Source of the DNA: JAGVSZ01 sp019137045
Lineage (GTDB): Bacteria > Pseudomonadota > Gammaproteobacteria > Burkholderiales > SG8-39
NCBI GenBank assembly: GCA_046347635.1
Contig: JAXMFT010000001.1
Coordinates: 62,001-126,000 of the forward strand
Reading direction: 5' to 3'
Length of the DNA: 64,000 nucleotides
This document shows positions 36,772-45,248 of this stretch, piece by piece. Below the pieces are notes generated by a model. That model had not been told where the DNA came from. It searched no databases and saw only the letters and a program-made list of their open reading frames with translations. A program made the position numbers and the translations under genes. The number at the start of each line of letters is the position of its first letter. Within the stretch, counting starts at the first letter, position 1.

Positions 36772-39468
36772 ATGACGTCGATCGAGCTCTCCCGCGCGCT
36801 GCGCTGGTCGCGCTACGCGCAGCGGCAGCTGGCGGCCCGCCCGGCGCTCGCCGCGGAGATCGACGCGGCGGGCGCCGCGGGCTGGACCGCGGAGGCGATG
36901 CGCGCGTTCGTCGCCGCCGGCGACACGGACGAGCCCGCGGCGCTCGGCGCGCGCCTGCGCGAGCTCCGCGCGCGCGTGCTGCTGCGCACCGCGGTGCGCG
37001 ACCTGGCCGGGCTCGCCCCGCTCGCGGAGGTGACCGGCACCATGTCCGACCTCGCGGAGGTCGCGCTCGACGCCGCGCTCCGCGCCCACCGGGCGCGCCT
37101 CGAGGCCGAGCACGGCGCGCCGGCGGGCGGCGCCGGGGCGCAGGATCTCCTCATCGTCGGGATGGGCAAGCTCGGCGGGCGCGAGCTCAACGTGTCCTCC
37201 GACATCGACCTCGTGTTCGTGTACCCGGAGGAAGGCGAGACCGCGCGCGGCCTCTCGCACCACGAGTTCTTCGTGCGGCTCGGCCAGCGCGTGATCCGCA
37301 CGCTCGCCGACGCGACCGCCGAGGGCCAGGTGTTCCGGGTCGACATGCGGCTGCGTCCCTGGGGCGACGCGGGCCCGCTCGCGGCCAGCTTCGACGCGCT
37401 CGAGCAGTACTTCGTGGCCCAGGGGCGCGAGTGGGAGCGCTACGCGTGGATCAAGGCGCGCGTGGTCGCCGGGGGCGACGAGCGCGCGCGCGCGGCGCTC
37501 GCGCAGGTCGTGCAGCCGTTCGTGTTCCGCAAGTACCTCGATTTCGCCACCATCGACGCGGTGCGCAAGCTGCACGCGCAGATCCGCCAGGAGGTGGCGC
37601 GCCGCGACCTCGCGGGCGACGTCAAGCTCGGCCCCGGCGGCATCCGCGAGATCGAGTTCGTCGCCCAGGGGTTCCAGCTGATCCGCGGCGGCCGCGACCC
37701 GGGCCTGCGCGCGCGCGCCACGCTCGCGGTGCTCGCGGCGCTCGGCGCGCGGCGCCTGCTCCCCGAGCCCGCGGTCGCGGACCTGGCGGCCGCGTACGAC
37801 TTCCTGCGCCGCCTCGAGCACCGGCTGCAGTACCTCGACGACGCGCAGACGCACGCGCTGCCGGAGGCGGCGGAGGACCGCCAGCTCGTGGCCGAGAGCA
37901 TGGGCGCGCCCGACTGGGAGCGCTTCGCGCACGAGCTGGCGCGCCACCGGGCGGCGGTCGGGCGCCACTTCGAGGGCGTGTTCGCCGCGGGCGGCGAGGC
38001 GGGCGCCGCGGTCCCGGCGTGGCCGGGCACGCTCGAGGGCGACGCGGCCGAGCGCGACCTCGCCGCGCGCGGCTACGTCGAGCCGGACGCGACGCTCGCG
38101 CGCATCCGCGCGCTGCGCGCGGGCGCGCGCTACCGCGAGCTGCCCGAGCCGAGCCGCGAGCGCCTCGACCTGCTCGTGCCGCGCTTCGTCGAGGCGTGCG
38201 CGCGCGCGCAGGGCGCGGCCGCCCCGGGGGAGCGCGTCGCGCCCGACGTCGCGCTGCGGCGCGCGCTCGACTTCGTGGAGGCGATCAGCCGGCGCGCGTC
38301 CTATCTCGCCCTGCTCGTGGAGAGTCCGGGCGCGCTCGCCAAGGTGGCCGGGATTCTCGGCGCCTCGAGCTGGGCGGCCGAGTACCTCACGCGCCACCCG
38401 ATCCTGCTCGACGAGCTGCTCGACGCGCGCGTGCTGGGCGAGGCGCCGGACTGGAGCGAGTTCGCCGCCGCGCTGCGCGGCGCGATGAGCGCGCACGAGG
38501 GCGACGTCGAGCGGCAGATGGACGCGATGCGCGAGATCCACCACGCGTGGGTGTTCCGCCTCCTGATGCAGGACCTCGCGGGCCTGCTGACCGTGGAGCG
38601 CCTCGCCGACCACCTCTCGCTCGCCGCCGACCTCGTGCTCGCGGTCACGCTCGAGACGTGCTGGAAGCTGGTGCGCGGCCGCCACGCCGAGATCCCGCGC
38701 TTCGCGGTGATCGGCTACGGCAAGCTCGGCGGCAAGGAGCTCGGCTACGCTTCCGACCTCGACATCGTCTTCGTGTACGACGACCCGCACGAGGCGGCGC
38801 CCGAGAACTACGCGCGCCTCGCGCAGCGCATGAACACCTGGCTGTCGAGCCGCACGCCGGCCGGCACGCTGTTCGAGACCGACCTCGCGCTGCGCCCGAG
38901 CGGCGGCGCCGGCCTGCTGGTGTCGTCGATGTCGGCGTTCAAGCGCTACCAGCTCGAGTCGGCGTGGCTGTGGGAGCACCAGGCGCTCACCCGCGCGCGC
39001 TTCTGCGCCGGCGACGCCGCGATCGGCGCGGTGTTCGACGCGCTGCGGCGCGACCTGCTGCAGGCGGCGCGCGACCCGGCCGCGCTCGCCGCCGAGGTGC
39101 TCACGATGCGGCGCAAGATGCTCGACGCCCATCCGAACCGCTCCGGCCTGTTCGACCTGAAGCACGACCGCGGCGGCATGGTGGACATCGAGTTCATCGT
39201 CCAGCACCTCGTGCTCGCGCACTCGCGCGCGCACTACGAGCTCACCGGCAACCTGGGCAACATCGCGCTGCTGCACATGGCCGGCGCGCTCGGGCTGATT
39301 CCCGCCGCGCTCGCCCAGCAGGTGGCCGACGCCTACCGCACCTTCCGCCGCCTGCAGCACCGCCTGCGGCTGAACGGCGCGGAGTTCGCGCGCGTGGAGC
39401 GCGCCGCGGTCGCCGCGCAGGTCGACGCGACCGCGGCGCTCTGGCAGGCGGTGTTCGAGGCGGCCTGA
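36772..39468 (+). CDS. glnE: Glutamine synthetase adenylyltransferase/deadenylylase
   Basis: An 898-residue bifunctional enzyme that attaches AMP to and removes it from glutamine synthetase, tuning nitrogen assimilation with PII. It contains two nucleotidyltransferase domains, each with the family signature: GMGKLGGRELNVSSDIDLVF from residue 130 (N-terminal adenylyl-removing domain) and GYGKLGGKELGYASDLDIVF from residue 647 (C-terminal adenylylating domain). Both acidic metal pairs are intact. LGPGGIREIEFVAQ and RGGMVDIEFIVQHLVL mark the helical regions behind each. The family is usually about 950 residues; the N-terminus here is slightly short, but MTSIELSRALRWS is a natural beginning. The gene is divergent from yhdP. 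Confidence 0.94.
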   Translation: MTSIELSRALRWSRYAQRQLAARPALAAEIDAAGAAGWTAEAMRAFVAAGDTDEPAALGARLRELRARVLLRTAVRDLAGLAPLAEVTGTMSDLAEVALDAALRAHRARLEAEHGAPAGGAGAQDLLIVGMGKLGGRELNVSSDIDLVFVYPEEGETARGLSHHEFFVRLGQRVIRTLADATAEGQVFRVDMRLRPWGDAGPLAASFDALEQYFVAQGREWERYAWIKARVVAGGDERARAALAQVVQPFVFRKYLDFATIDAVRKLHAQIRQEVARRDLAGDVKLGPGGIREIEFVAQGFQLIRGGRDPGLRARATLAVLAALGARRLLPEPAVADLAAAYDFLRRLEHRLQYLDDAQTHALPEAAEDRQLVAESMGAPDWERFAHELARHRAAVGRHFEGVFAAGGEAGAAVPAWPGTLEGDAAERDLAARGYVEPDATLARIRALRAGARYRELPEPSRERLDLLVPRFVEACARAQGAAAPGERVAPDVALRRALDFVEAISRRASYLALLVESPGALAKVAGILGASSWAAEYLTRHPILLDELLDARVLGEAPDWSEFAAALRGAMSAHEGDVERQMDAMREIHHAWVFRLLMQDLAGLLTVERLADHLSLAADLVLAVTLETCWKLVRGRHAEIPRFAVIGYGKLGGKELGYASDLDIVFVYDDPHEAAPENYARLAQRMNTWLSSRTPAGTLFETDLALRPSGGAGLLVSSMSAFKRYQLESAWLWEHQALTRARFCAGDAAIGAVFDALRRDLLQAARDPAALAAEVLTMRRKMLDAHPNRSGLFDLKHDRGGMVDIEFIVQHLVLAHSRAHYELTGNLGNIALLHMAGALGLIPAALAQQVADAYRTFRRLQHRLRLNGAEFARVERAAVAAQVDATAALWQAVFEAA

Positions 39469-39548
39469 CGCGGCGCCGTCGCGTGCCGGCGCGGCGCGCC
39501 CTCGGCCCGCCGGCGCACGCGACCCGCTGCGGGCCGGGCGGTTCACGC

Positions 39549-39554
39549 TAGAAT
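39549..39554 (+). promoter_or_regulatory. -10 hexamer upstream of ilvE
   Basis: TAGAAT in the 130-bp gap after glnE, about 44 bp upstream of ATG 39599. No convincing -35 is seen 17 bp upstream. The same hexamer recurs upstream of ttuC and the diaA-like gene. Confidence 0.4.
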
Positions 39555-39598
39555 CCGCGCTTCCCGATCCCATCGTTCCCTGCGGAGAGCACTCACCC

Positions 39599-40570
39599 AT
39601 GGCGACCTCCATGGCCGACCGCGACGGCCTCATCTGGTACGACGGCAAGCTGGTGCCCTGGCGCACGGCCACCACCCACGTCCTCACCCACTCGCTGCAC
39701 TACGGGCTCGCGGTGTTCGAGGGCGTGCGCGCGTACAAGACGGTCTCCGGCACCGCCGTCTTCCGGCTGCAGGAGCACACCGAGCGGCTGTTCAACTCGG
39801 CGCACATCTACATGATGAAGATTCCCTACACGCGCGCGGCGCTGATCAAGGCGCAGGTGGAGGTGGTGCGCGCGAACGGCCTGGAGTCCTGCTACCTGCG
39901 CCCGATCGCCTTCTACGGCTCGGAGAAGATGGGCGTGAGCCCGAAAGGGGCGAAGGTGCACGTGGCGATCGCCGCCTGGCCCTGGGGCGCCTACCTCGGC
40001 GCCGACGGGCTGGAGAAGGGCATCCGGGTGAAGACCTCCTCGCACGCGCGGCACCACGTCAACGTCTCCATGTGCCGGGCGAAGTACTCGGGCACCTACG
40101 CCAACTCGATCCTCGCCAACTGCGAGGCGGTCGATCACGGCTACGACGAGGGGCTGCTGCTGGACGTCGACGGCTTCGTGGCCGAGGGGGCGGGGGAGAA
40201 CCTGTTCGTGGTCAAGGACGGCCGCATCTACGAGCCCGAGCTGACGAGCGCGCTGATCGGCATCACGCGCGACTCGGTGATCCGGCTCGCGGCCGACCTC
40301 GGCTACGAGGTGCGTGCGAAGCGCATCACGCGCGACGACCTGTACATCGCCGACGAGGCGTTCTTCACCGGCACCGCCGCCGAGGTCACCCCGATCCGCG
40401 AAGTGGACGGGCGCACGATCGGCGCCGGGCGGCGCGGCCCGGTCACCGCCCGGATCCAGAAGGCGTTCTTCGACCTCGTGAACGGCAAGAACAGGCGCTA
40501 CCGGCACTGGCTCACGCCGGTGCCGGCCGCCCCGGCGAAGGCGAAGGCGAAGGCGCGCAAGGGCCGGTAG
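39599..40570 (+). CDS. ilvE: Branched-chain amino acid aminotransferase
   Basis: A 323-residue class IV PLP-dependent aminotransferase for the last step of leucine, isoleucine and valine synthesis. Signatures: IWYDGKLVPW, HSLHYGLAVFEGVRAYKT, SCYLRPIAFYGSEKMGVS, the PLP lysine K162 in CRAKYSGTYANSIL, EGAGENLFVVKDG and FFTGTAAEVTPIREVDGR. The protein ends with an extra lysine/alanine-rich tail of about 15 residues (PAKAKAKARKGR) beyond the usual end. ATG 39599 is chosen over ATG 39611 because a GGAGAG ribosome site lies 9 bp upstream. It is followed after 2 bp by a small zinc-finger gene, the usual betaproteobacterial arrangement. Confidence 0.93.
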   Translation: MATSMADRDGLIWYDGKLVPWRTATTHVLTHSLHYGLAVFEGVRAYKTVSGTAVFRLQEHTERLFNSAHIYMMKIPYTRAALIKAQVEVVRANGLESCYLRPIAFYGSEKMGVSPKGAKVHVAIAAWPWGAYLGADGLEKGIRVKTSSHARHHVNVSMCRAKYSGTYANSILANCEAVDHGYDEGLLLDVDGFVAEGAGENLFVVKDGRIYEPELTSALIGITRDSVIRLAADLGYEVRAKRITRDDLYIADEAFFTGTAAEVTPIREVDGRTIGAGRRGPVTARIQKAFFDLVNGKNRRYRHWLTPVPAAPAKAKAKARKGR

Positions 40571-40572
40571 CG

Positions 40573-40770
40573 ATGGCCGAGCCGGTTCAGACCGAGACGC
40601 GCATCGAAGTCGGCGCGGACGACCTGCCGCTGCACTGCCCGATGCCGCGCACGCCGCTCTGGTGCTACCACCCGCGCGTCTTCCTGGACATCGTCGATGC
40701 GGGCGAGATCCGCTGCCCCTACTGCAGCACGCTCTACGTCTACCGCGGGAGCGCGCCGAAGGGGCACTAG
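40573..40770 (+). CDS. CHCC zinc-finger domain protein
   Basis: A 65-residue protein of the zf-CHCC family. The metal ligands are visible as the cysteine in LHCPMP, the histidine and cysteine in LWCYHPRVFLDI, and CPYC near the C-terminus, followed by STLYVYRG. Bacterial members resemble the NDUFS6/13-kDa accessory subunit of complex I, but their bacterial function is not established. It lies 2 bp after ilvE and 7 bp before waaF, so it is part of that operon. Confidence 0.85.
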   Translation: MAEPVQTETRIEVGADDLPLHCPMPRTPLWCYHPRVFLDIVDAGEIRCPYCSTLYVYRGSAPKGH

Positions 40771-40777
40771 CGCCGCC

Positions 40778-41803
40778 ATGCGCCTGCTCCTCGTCGCCCC
40801 GAACTGGATCGGCGACACGCTGCTCGCGCAGCCGCTGCTCGCGCGCCTGCGCGCGCGGCATCCCGGGCTACGCATCGACGCGGTCGCGCCCGGCTGGACC
40901 GCGCCGGTGCTGCGCCGCATGCCGCAGGTCGAGGAGGTGGTCGAGGTTCCGTTCCGCCACGGCGAGCTCGCGCTCGGCGCGCGCCTGCGCCTCGCGCGCC
41001 GGCTGCGCAGGCGCCGCTACGACGAGGCGATCGTGCTGCCGAACAGCTTCAAGTCCGCGCTCGTCCCGTTCTTCGCAGGCGTTCCGCGGCGCGTCGGCTT
41101 CACCGGCGAGGCGCGCTACGGCGTGCTCAACGTCCGCCACCGTCTCGACGCGGCCGCGACGCCGCTGATGGTCGAGCGCTATCTGCAGCTCGCCGAGGCG
41201 CCGGGGCGCCCGGTCGAGCGCCCGGTGCCCGCGGCGCGCATCGACGTGGACGAGGCGAACCTGCTGATCGCCGTGAGCCGGCTCGGCCTCGACCGCTCGC
41301 GCCCGGTCGTCGCGCTCTGCCCCGGCGCGGAGTACGGCCCGGCGAAGCGCGGGCCGGCGCGCCACTTCGCCGCGCTCGCGCGCGCGCTCGCGGCGCGCGG
41401 GAAGGCGGTGTGGCTCGTGGGGGCGCCCGCCGAGCGCGCGCTGGGCGACGAGATCGCCGGGCTCGCCGGCGGGGACGCGCTGAACCTGTGCGGCCGCACC
41501 GACCTCGCCGCCGCAATCGACCTCCTGTCGGTCGCCGAGGCGGTGGTCACCAACGACTCGGGGCTGATGCACGTCGCGGCGGCGCTCGACCGGCCGCTCG
41601 TCGCGCTGTACGGCTCGTCGAGCCCGGCGCACACCCCGCCGCTCGCCCCGCGCGCCCGGGTCGTCGCGCTCGACCTCGAATGCCGCCCGTGCTTCGCGCG
41701 CGAGTGCCCGCTCGGGCACTTCCGCTGCATGAACGAGCTCGCGCCGGAGCGGGTGCTCGCGGAGCTGGTTGCCGCGGTGGCCGCCGCGCGCGCGCGCGCG
41801 TGA
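40778..41803 (+). CDS. waaF: ADP-heptose:LPS heptosyltransferase II
   Basis: A 341-residue GT9 glycosyltransferase that adds the second heptose to the LPS inner core at the cytoplasmic membrane face. It opens LLVAPNWIGDTLLAQPLLARL, typical of WaaF, contains LPNSFKSALVPFFAGVPRRVGF, and the nucleotide-binding segment CPGAEYGPAKRGPARHFA, then TNDSGLMHVAAALDRPLVALYGSSSPAHTPP near the C-terminus. ECRPCFARECPLGHFRCM supplies the clustered cysteines common in this branch. With the phosphoheptose isomerase and RfaE2 further on, it points to a heptose-containing LPS core. Confidence 0.9.
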   Translation: MRLLLVAPNWIGDTLLAQPLLARLRARHPGLRIDAVAPGWTAPVLRRMPQVEEVVEVPFRHGELALGARLRLARRLRRRRYDEAIVLPNSFKSALVPFFAGVPRRVGFTGEARYGVLNVRHRLDAAATPLMVERYLQLAEAPGRPVERPVPAARIDVDEANLLIAVSRLGLDRSRPVVALCPGAEYGPAKRGPARHFAALARALAARGKAVWLVGAPAERALGDEIAGLAGGDALNLCGRTDLAAAIDLLSVAEAVVTNDSGLMHVAAALDRPLVALYGSSSPAHTPPLAPRARVVALDLECRPCFARECPLGHFRCMNELAPERVLAELVAAVAAARARA

Positions 41804-41805
41804 AG

Positions 41806-41831
41806 GCGCGCGGCGCCCCGGCGCCGCGCGC
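41806..41831. terminator. 12-bp perfect hairpin between convergent waaF and rnpB
   Basis: Arms 41806-41817 and 41820-41831 are exactly complementary and made only of G and C, with a nominal 2-nt loop. It lies just after the waaF stop and just beyond the rnpB 3' end. Neither side has a good T-tract, so it may act as a 3' border or processing barrier for both transcripts, not as a classical intrinsic terminator. Confidence 0.45.
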
Positions 41832-41838
41832 TAGCAGA

Positions 41839-42213
41839 GTTGCAGCCGGCCGAGCAGCCGGGTTCTGTCGGGGACGGTCATTCATCTGGGCCGCGGGTTG
41901 CCCCGCGGCTCGAGCCACCTACCCGCAGGCTCGGGCGGGCCGCCCTTGCGCGCGGTCGCCCGCGCTGCACCTGCCTATTTGGTGTTGCTCCGGGTGGGGT
42001 TTGGCGTGCCGGCGGTGTCGCCACCGCCGCGGTGCGCTCTTACCGCACCATTTCACCCTTGCCTGAGCCCTTGCGGGCCATCGGCGGTGTGCTTTCTGTT
42101 CCACTTTCCGTCGCCTCGCGGCGCCTGGACGTTATCCAGCACCCTGCCCTGCGGAGCCCGGACTTTCCTCTGAAGGCGCAAACGCCCCCAGCGACCGTCT
42201 GGCCGGCTTCGCC
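41839..42213 (-). ncRNA. rnpB: RNase P RNA (type A)
   Basis: Catalytic RNA of RNase P, which removes 5' leaders from tRNA precursors. Read on the minus strand it has the universally conserved blocks: GAGGAAAGTCCGGGCTCC (42170 to 42153), GGATAACGTCCAG, CCGCCGATGGCCCGC, CAAGGGTGAAA and GGTAAGAGCGCACC, GGAGCAACACCAAATAGG, and the closing GATGAATGACCGTCC with ACAGAACCCGGC. The terminal helix P1 is formed by AGCCGGCC at the 5' end and GGCCGGCT at the 3' end. The length is about 375 nt, as in other Proteobacteria. The ends are estimated from P1 and the upstream -10, so they are good to a few bases. Confidence 0.95.
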
Positions 42214-42217
42214 TCGA

Positions 42218-42223
42218 ATCATA
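42218..42223 (-). promoter_or_regulatory. -10 element of rnpB
   Basis: TATGAT on the minus strand, five bases upstream of the predicted RNase P RNA 5' end. No clear -35 was found. The only T/A-rich hexamer in this stretch, so it is probably the real promoter. Confidence 0.6.
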
Positions 42224-42456
42224 CCCGCTCGCCGCGGCCGCGCTTGCTTTCGGCGCCGCAAAGGACTACACAGGACGGGTGCTCGGAATCCGCTTCGGGG
42301 CACCGCCCCGATGTCCGCGCCGCTCGCGCGGCGCACGGGGCGCGGTCCGGTGCGAACCCGGGCGCGGGGCGGGCGTGCGAGCGGCGCACGCTCCGCGCGA
42401 TGCGATGTCAGGGCCGTGCGCGGCGACGATCGCGGGCGAGGCTGGGAGCGCGCTCC
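42224..42456. other. 233-bp region without a recognised gene
   Basis: This GC-rich stretch lies between the rnpB promoter and the DUF3025 gene end. I see no convincing coding frame, tRNA or known RNA. It ends at a strong plus-strand intrinsic terminator, although no plus-strand gene precedes it, which leaves room for an unrecognised small RNA. The sequence contains several short GC hairpins. Confidence 0.5.
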
Positions 42457-42486
42457 AGGAGGCCCCTCACGGGGCCTCCTTTCTTT
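42457..42486 (+). terminator. Intrinsic terminator, plus-strand orientation
   Basis: Stem arms 42457-42466 and 42471-42480 are perfectly complementary (10 bp), with loop TCAC and a TTCTTT tail on the plus strand. The loop contains the stop codon of the minus-strand DUF3025 gene. The minus-strand transcript has no U-tract after the stem. Confidence 0.75.
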
Positions 42487-43309
42487 CCCGCGCCCGTCCG
42501 GCGCGGAACACCTCCGGATCGTCGTAGAAGTCCGCGCCCTCGTTCGCTTCCGCCCAGCCCGGAATCCCGAGGATGGGAAGCGGATGCAGCGTGCGCGTCG
42601 AGGCGAGCGCGCCGGGCGCGCCGAAGTGGGCCGCGGCGCGCTCGTCCAGGTGCGCGTTCAGCGCCTCGTCCGGCAGCCCGAGCGTCTCGGGTTCCAGGTC
42701 GACGACCAGCGCCTTCGCGGTGACGCCCTTGTACGGCGCGAGCGCCTGCTCGTGGATCGCGTGCCCGAACACCCTGAAGCGCATCGACGCGGCCGCGTCC
42801 GCGCGGCGCGTCCAGAAGAGCGCCTTGAAGCGGAACTCCGCGAGCAGCCGCGCGAGCGCCGGATCGGCGCTCGCGACCATCACGCCGCCCTCGTCGAACA
42901 GCGTGAGCACGTCGCGCGCGGTGCCGCGCTGCGCCTGCCCGCGCCGGCGCACCATCTCGTCGTGGTGCAGGCGGTTGATCACCGCCTTGGTGCGCGGGAA
43001 CGCGATCCAGGCGAGCGCGTTGAAGAGATCGTGCCAGCTGCCCGCGCGCGTCGGCACCGCGCCCGCGCGGTAGATGCGGATCTCGTACTGCGCCTCGAAC
43101 GCCTCCTTGCGGCCCGCCGCGGCCGGAACGAACGCGATCGGCGCCCCGCTGCCCGAGCGCACGTCGCGCTCGCGCGCGAGCGCGCTGAGGTCCTCGTGCG
43201 TCGGGAACCGGTCGTCCCGGAGGCGCGCGAGCAGCGGCCGGACGGTCGCGAGCAGCGGGTCGGCGAGGAGCGCGGCGCGATCCCAGGCGCGCGCCGCGCC
43301 GGCGCTCAC
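42467..43309 (-). CDS. DUF3025 domain-containing protein
   Basis: A 280-residue cytoplasmic protein I recognise as DUF3025: SWHDLFNALAWIAFPRTKAVINRLH is the family's signature region, and GHAIHEQALAPYKGVTAKALVVD and LHPLPILGIPGW are typical of the C-terminal half. Its function is unknown. GTG 43309 overlaps the pyrC stop as GTGA, so it is translationally coupled to dihydroorotase. The last codons (RKEAP) are encoded across the terminator-like stem at 42457-42486. Confidence 0.82.
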   Translation of the reverse strand: MSAGAARAWDRAALLADPLLATVRPLLARLRDDRFPTHEDLSALARERDVRSGSGAPIAFVPAAAGRKEAFEAQYEIRIYRAGAVPTRAGSWHDLFNALAWIAFPRTKAVINRLHHDEMVRRRGQAQRGTARDVLTLFDEGGVMVASADPALARLLAEFRFKALFWTRRADAAASMRFRVFGHAIHEQALAPYKGVTAKALVVDLEPETLGLPDEALNAHLDERAAAHFGAPGALASTRTLHPLPILGIPGWAEANEGADFYDDPEVFRAGRARERKEAP

Positions 43310-44349
43310 GCGAGCCGCCACTTCAGCGCCTCGCCCGCGCGCAGCGGGACGAGCGTCGTCTCCCCGAAGCCGAGCTCGGCCGGCGGCGACCACGTCTCGC
43401 GCACCAGCGTCACGCGCGCGGCGTTGCGCGGCAGCCGGTAGAAGTCCGGGCCGTGAAAGCTCGCGAACGCCTCCAGCCGGTCGAGCGCGCCGGCGGCGTC
43501 GAACGCTTCCGCGTACAGCTCGAGCGCCGCGTGCGCGGTGAAGCACCCGGCGCACCCGCACGCGCTCTCCTTCTCGCCGCGCGGGTGCGGCGCGCTGTCG
43601 GTGCCGAGGAAGAACTTCGCGCTGCCGCCGGTGGCGGCGCGCACGAGCGCCGCGCGGTGCGTCTCGCGCTTGAGCACCGGGAGGCAGTAGTAGTGCGGCC
43701 GCAGCCCGCCCTGGAAGATCGCGTTGCGGTTGTAGAGCAGGTGATGCGCGGTGATCGTGGCCGCGACGTTCGGGCCGGCCGCGAGCACGTAGTCGGCCGC
43801 CTCCCTGGTGGTGATGTGCTCGAACACCACGCGCAGCGCCGGAAAGCGCCGCACGATCGCGGCGAGCACCCGGTCGATGAAGGCCTGCTCGCGGTCGAAG
43901 ACGTCGACCGCGGGATCGGTGACCTCCCCGTGCACGAGCAGCGGCACGTCGTGCTTCTCCATCGCGGCGAGCGCCGGAAAGGCGCGCTCGAGCGCGGTGA
44001 CCCCCGAGTCGGAGTTGGTCGTCGCGCCCGCGGGGTAGTACTTCACCGCGTGCACGAACCCGCTCGAGCGCGCCGCCGCGATCTCGGCGGGCGCGGTATT
44101 GTCGGTGAGGTAGAGCGTCATGAGCGGCTCGAACGCGGTCGTCCGCGCGTCGCCCAGCGCGGCGAGGATGCGGTCGCGATAGGCGCGCGCGGCGCCGACC
44201 GTCGTCACCGGCGGCCGGAGGTTCGGCATCACGATCGCGCGCGCGAACTGCCGCGCGCTGTACGGGAGCACGCTCGCGAGCGCCGGCCCGTCGCGCAGGT
44301 GCAGGTGCCAGTCGTCGGGGCGGGTCAGGGCGAGCGAGCGCTTCGTCAC
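43306..44349 (-). CDS. pyrC: Dihydroorotase (class II)
   Basis: A 347-residue zinc amidohydrolase catalysing the third step of pyrimidine synthesis, cyclising carbamoyl aspartate to dihydroorotate. The metal-binding DDWHLHLRDG is near the N-terminus, the carboxylated lysine is in HAVKYYPAGATTNSDSGV, histidine ligands occur in LLVHGEVTD and VFEHITTREAADYV, and the catalytic aspartate is in FFLGTDSAPHPRGEKE. The length equals that of E. coli PyrC. GTG 44349 overlaps the rsmI stop and has an AAGGAG ribosome site. Confidence 0.95.
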   Translation of the reverse strand: MTKRSLALTRPDDWHLHLRDGPALASVLPYSARQFARAIVMPNLRPPVTTVGAARAYRDRILAALGDARTTAFEPLMTLYLTDNTAPAEIAAARSSGFVHAVKYYPAGATTNSDSGVTALERAFPALAAMEKHDVPLLVHGEVTDPAVDVFDREQAFIDRVLAAIVRRFPALRVVFEHITTREAADYVLAAGPNVAATITAHHLLYNRNAIFQGGLRPHYYCLPVLKRETHRAALVRAATGGSAKFFLGTDSAPHPRGEKESACGCAGCFTAHAALELYAEAFDAAGALDRLEAFASFHGPDFYRLPRNAARVTLVRETWSPPAELGFGETTLVPLRAGEALKWRLA

Positions 44350-45248
44350 GCGGTCTCCTTCAGCGCGAGGGCGAGCGCGTACAGCTCGTTCTTGCGCGCG
44401 CCGGTGATGTCGGCGGCGAGGCGCACGGCGCGCTTCACCGGCAGGTCCGCGAGCAGCAGGCGCAGCACGCGCTCGCCTTCGGCGGCCCGCGCGGCCGCCG
44501 CGCCGCCCGTCGCGCCCGCAACCACGAGGACGAACTCCCCGCGCCGGCGGTCGGCGTCGGCCTCGAGCCAGGCGCGCGCCGCGCCGAGCGCACAGACGTG
44601 CACGGTCTCGAACACCTTCGTGAGCTCGCGCGCGAGCACCAGCGTGCGCCCGCTCCCGAGCACCGCGGCGAGGTCGGCGACGCACTCGACGATGCGGTGC
44701 GGCGCCTCGTAGAGGCCGAGGGTGTGCTCGAAGGCGCGCCACGCCGCGAGCGCGGCGCGCCGCGCGGCGCCTTGCGCGGGCAGGAATCCGATGAACGCAT
44801 GCGGTCCGGGCATCCCCGCCACCGACAGCGCCGCGACCGCGGCGCTCGGACCGGGCACCGGGACCACCGCGTAGCCGGCGGCGCGCACCGCGGCCACCGC
44901 GAGCGCGCCCGGGTCGGAGATCCCGGGCGTGCCGGCGTCGGACACCAGCGCGACGCTCCGGCCGGCGGCGAGGTCGCGGCACATCCGCTGCGCGGCGGCG
45001 CGCTCGTTGTGCTCGTGCAGCGCGGCGATGCGCGCGCGGATGCCGTGGTGCGCGAGGAGCGCGCCCGCGTGGCGCGTGTCCTCGGCGAACACGGTGTCGA
45101 CCGCGCGCAGCGTCTCGAGCGCGCGCAACGTCACGTCGGCGAGGTTACCGATCGGCGTGGCCACCACATATAATCGGGCGCCGCCCTTCGCGCTCCCGTC
45201 ATGCTCCCCCGTAGCCTGCGTCTCGCCTCGGCTGCCCTTGCCCTGCAT
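44346..45248 (-). CDS. rsmI: 16S rRNA (cytidine-2'-O)-methyltransferase RsmI
   Basis: A 300-residue SAM-dependent tetrapyrrole-methylase-fold enzyme that 2'-O-methylates C1402 of 16S rRNA in the decoding centre. Signatures: LYVVATPIGNLADVTLRALE, VFAEDTRHAGALLAHHGI, LVSDAGTPGISDPG and PGPSAAVAALSVAGMP. The start is not certain. ATG 45248 is the only ATG in frame before the conserved core; it would make the 5' end overlap the divergent lpoA gene by 48 bp and gives a 25-residue leader ahead of LYVVATPIGN. A nearer GTG cannot be excluded. The stop overlaps the pyrC start. Confidence 0.9.
   Translation of the reverse strand: MQGKGSRGETQATGEHDGSAKGGARLYVVATPIGNLADVTLRALETLRAVDTVFAEDTRHAGALLAHHGIRARIAALHEHNERAAAQRMCRDLAAGRSVALVSDAGTPGISDPGALAVAAVRAAGYAVVPVPGPSAAVAALSVAGMPGPHAFIGFLPAQGAARRAALAAWRAFEHTLGLYEAPHRIVECVADLAAVLGSGRTLVLARELTKVFETVHVCALGAARAWLEADADRRRGEFVLVVAGATGGAAAARAAEGERVLRLLLADLPVKRAVRLAADITGARKNELYALALALKETA
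45145..45174 (+). promoter_or_regulatory. Predicted promoter of the lpoA-yraN operon
   Basis: TTACCG (45145-45150) and TATAAT (45169-45174), 18 bp apart, face ATG 45201. The promoter lies inside the 5' coding part of the divergent rsmI gene, where it covers the codons of the VVATPIGN segment. Confidence 0.5.

Noticed and set aside
42240..42456. 6S RNA or tRNA between rnpB and DUF3025
   Set aside because: A GGTGCGAACCC stretch resembles a T-loop, but no acceptor or anticodon stem fits, and I could not fold a 6S-like long hairpin with a central bulge.
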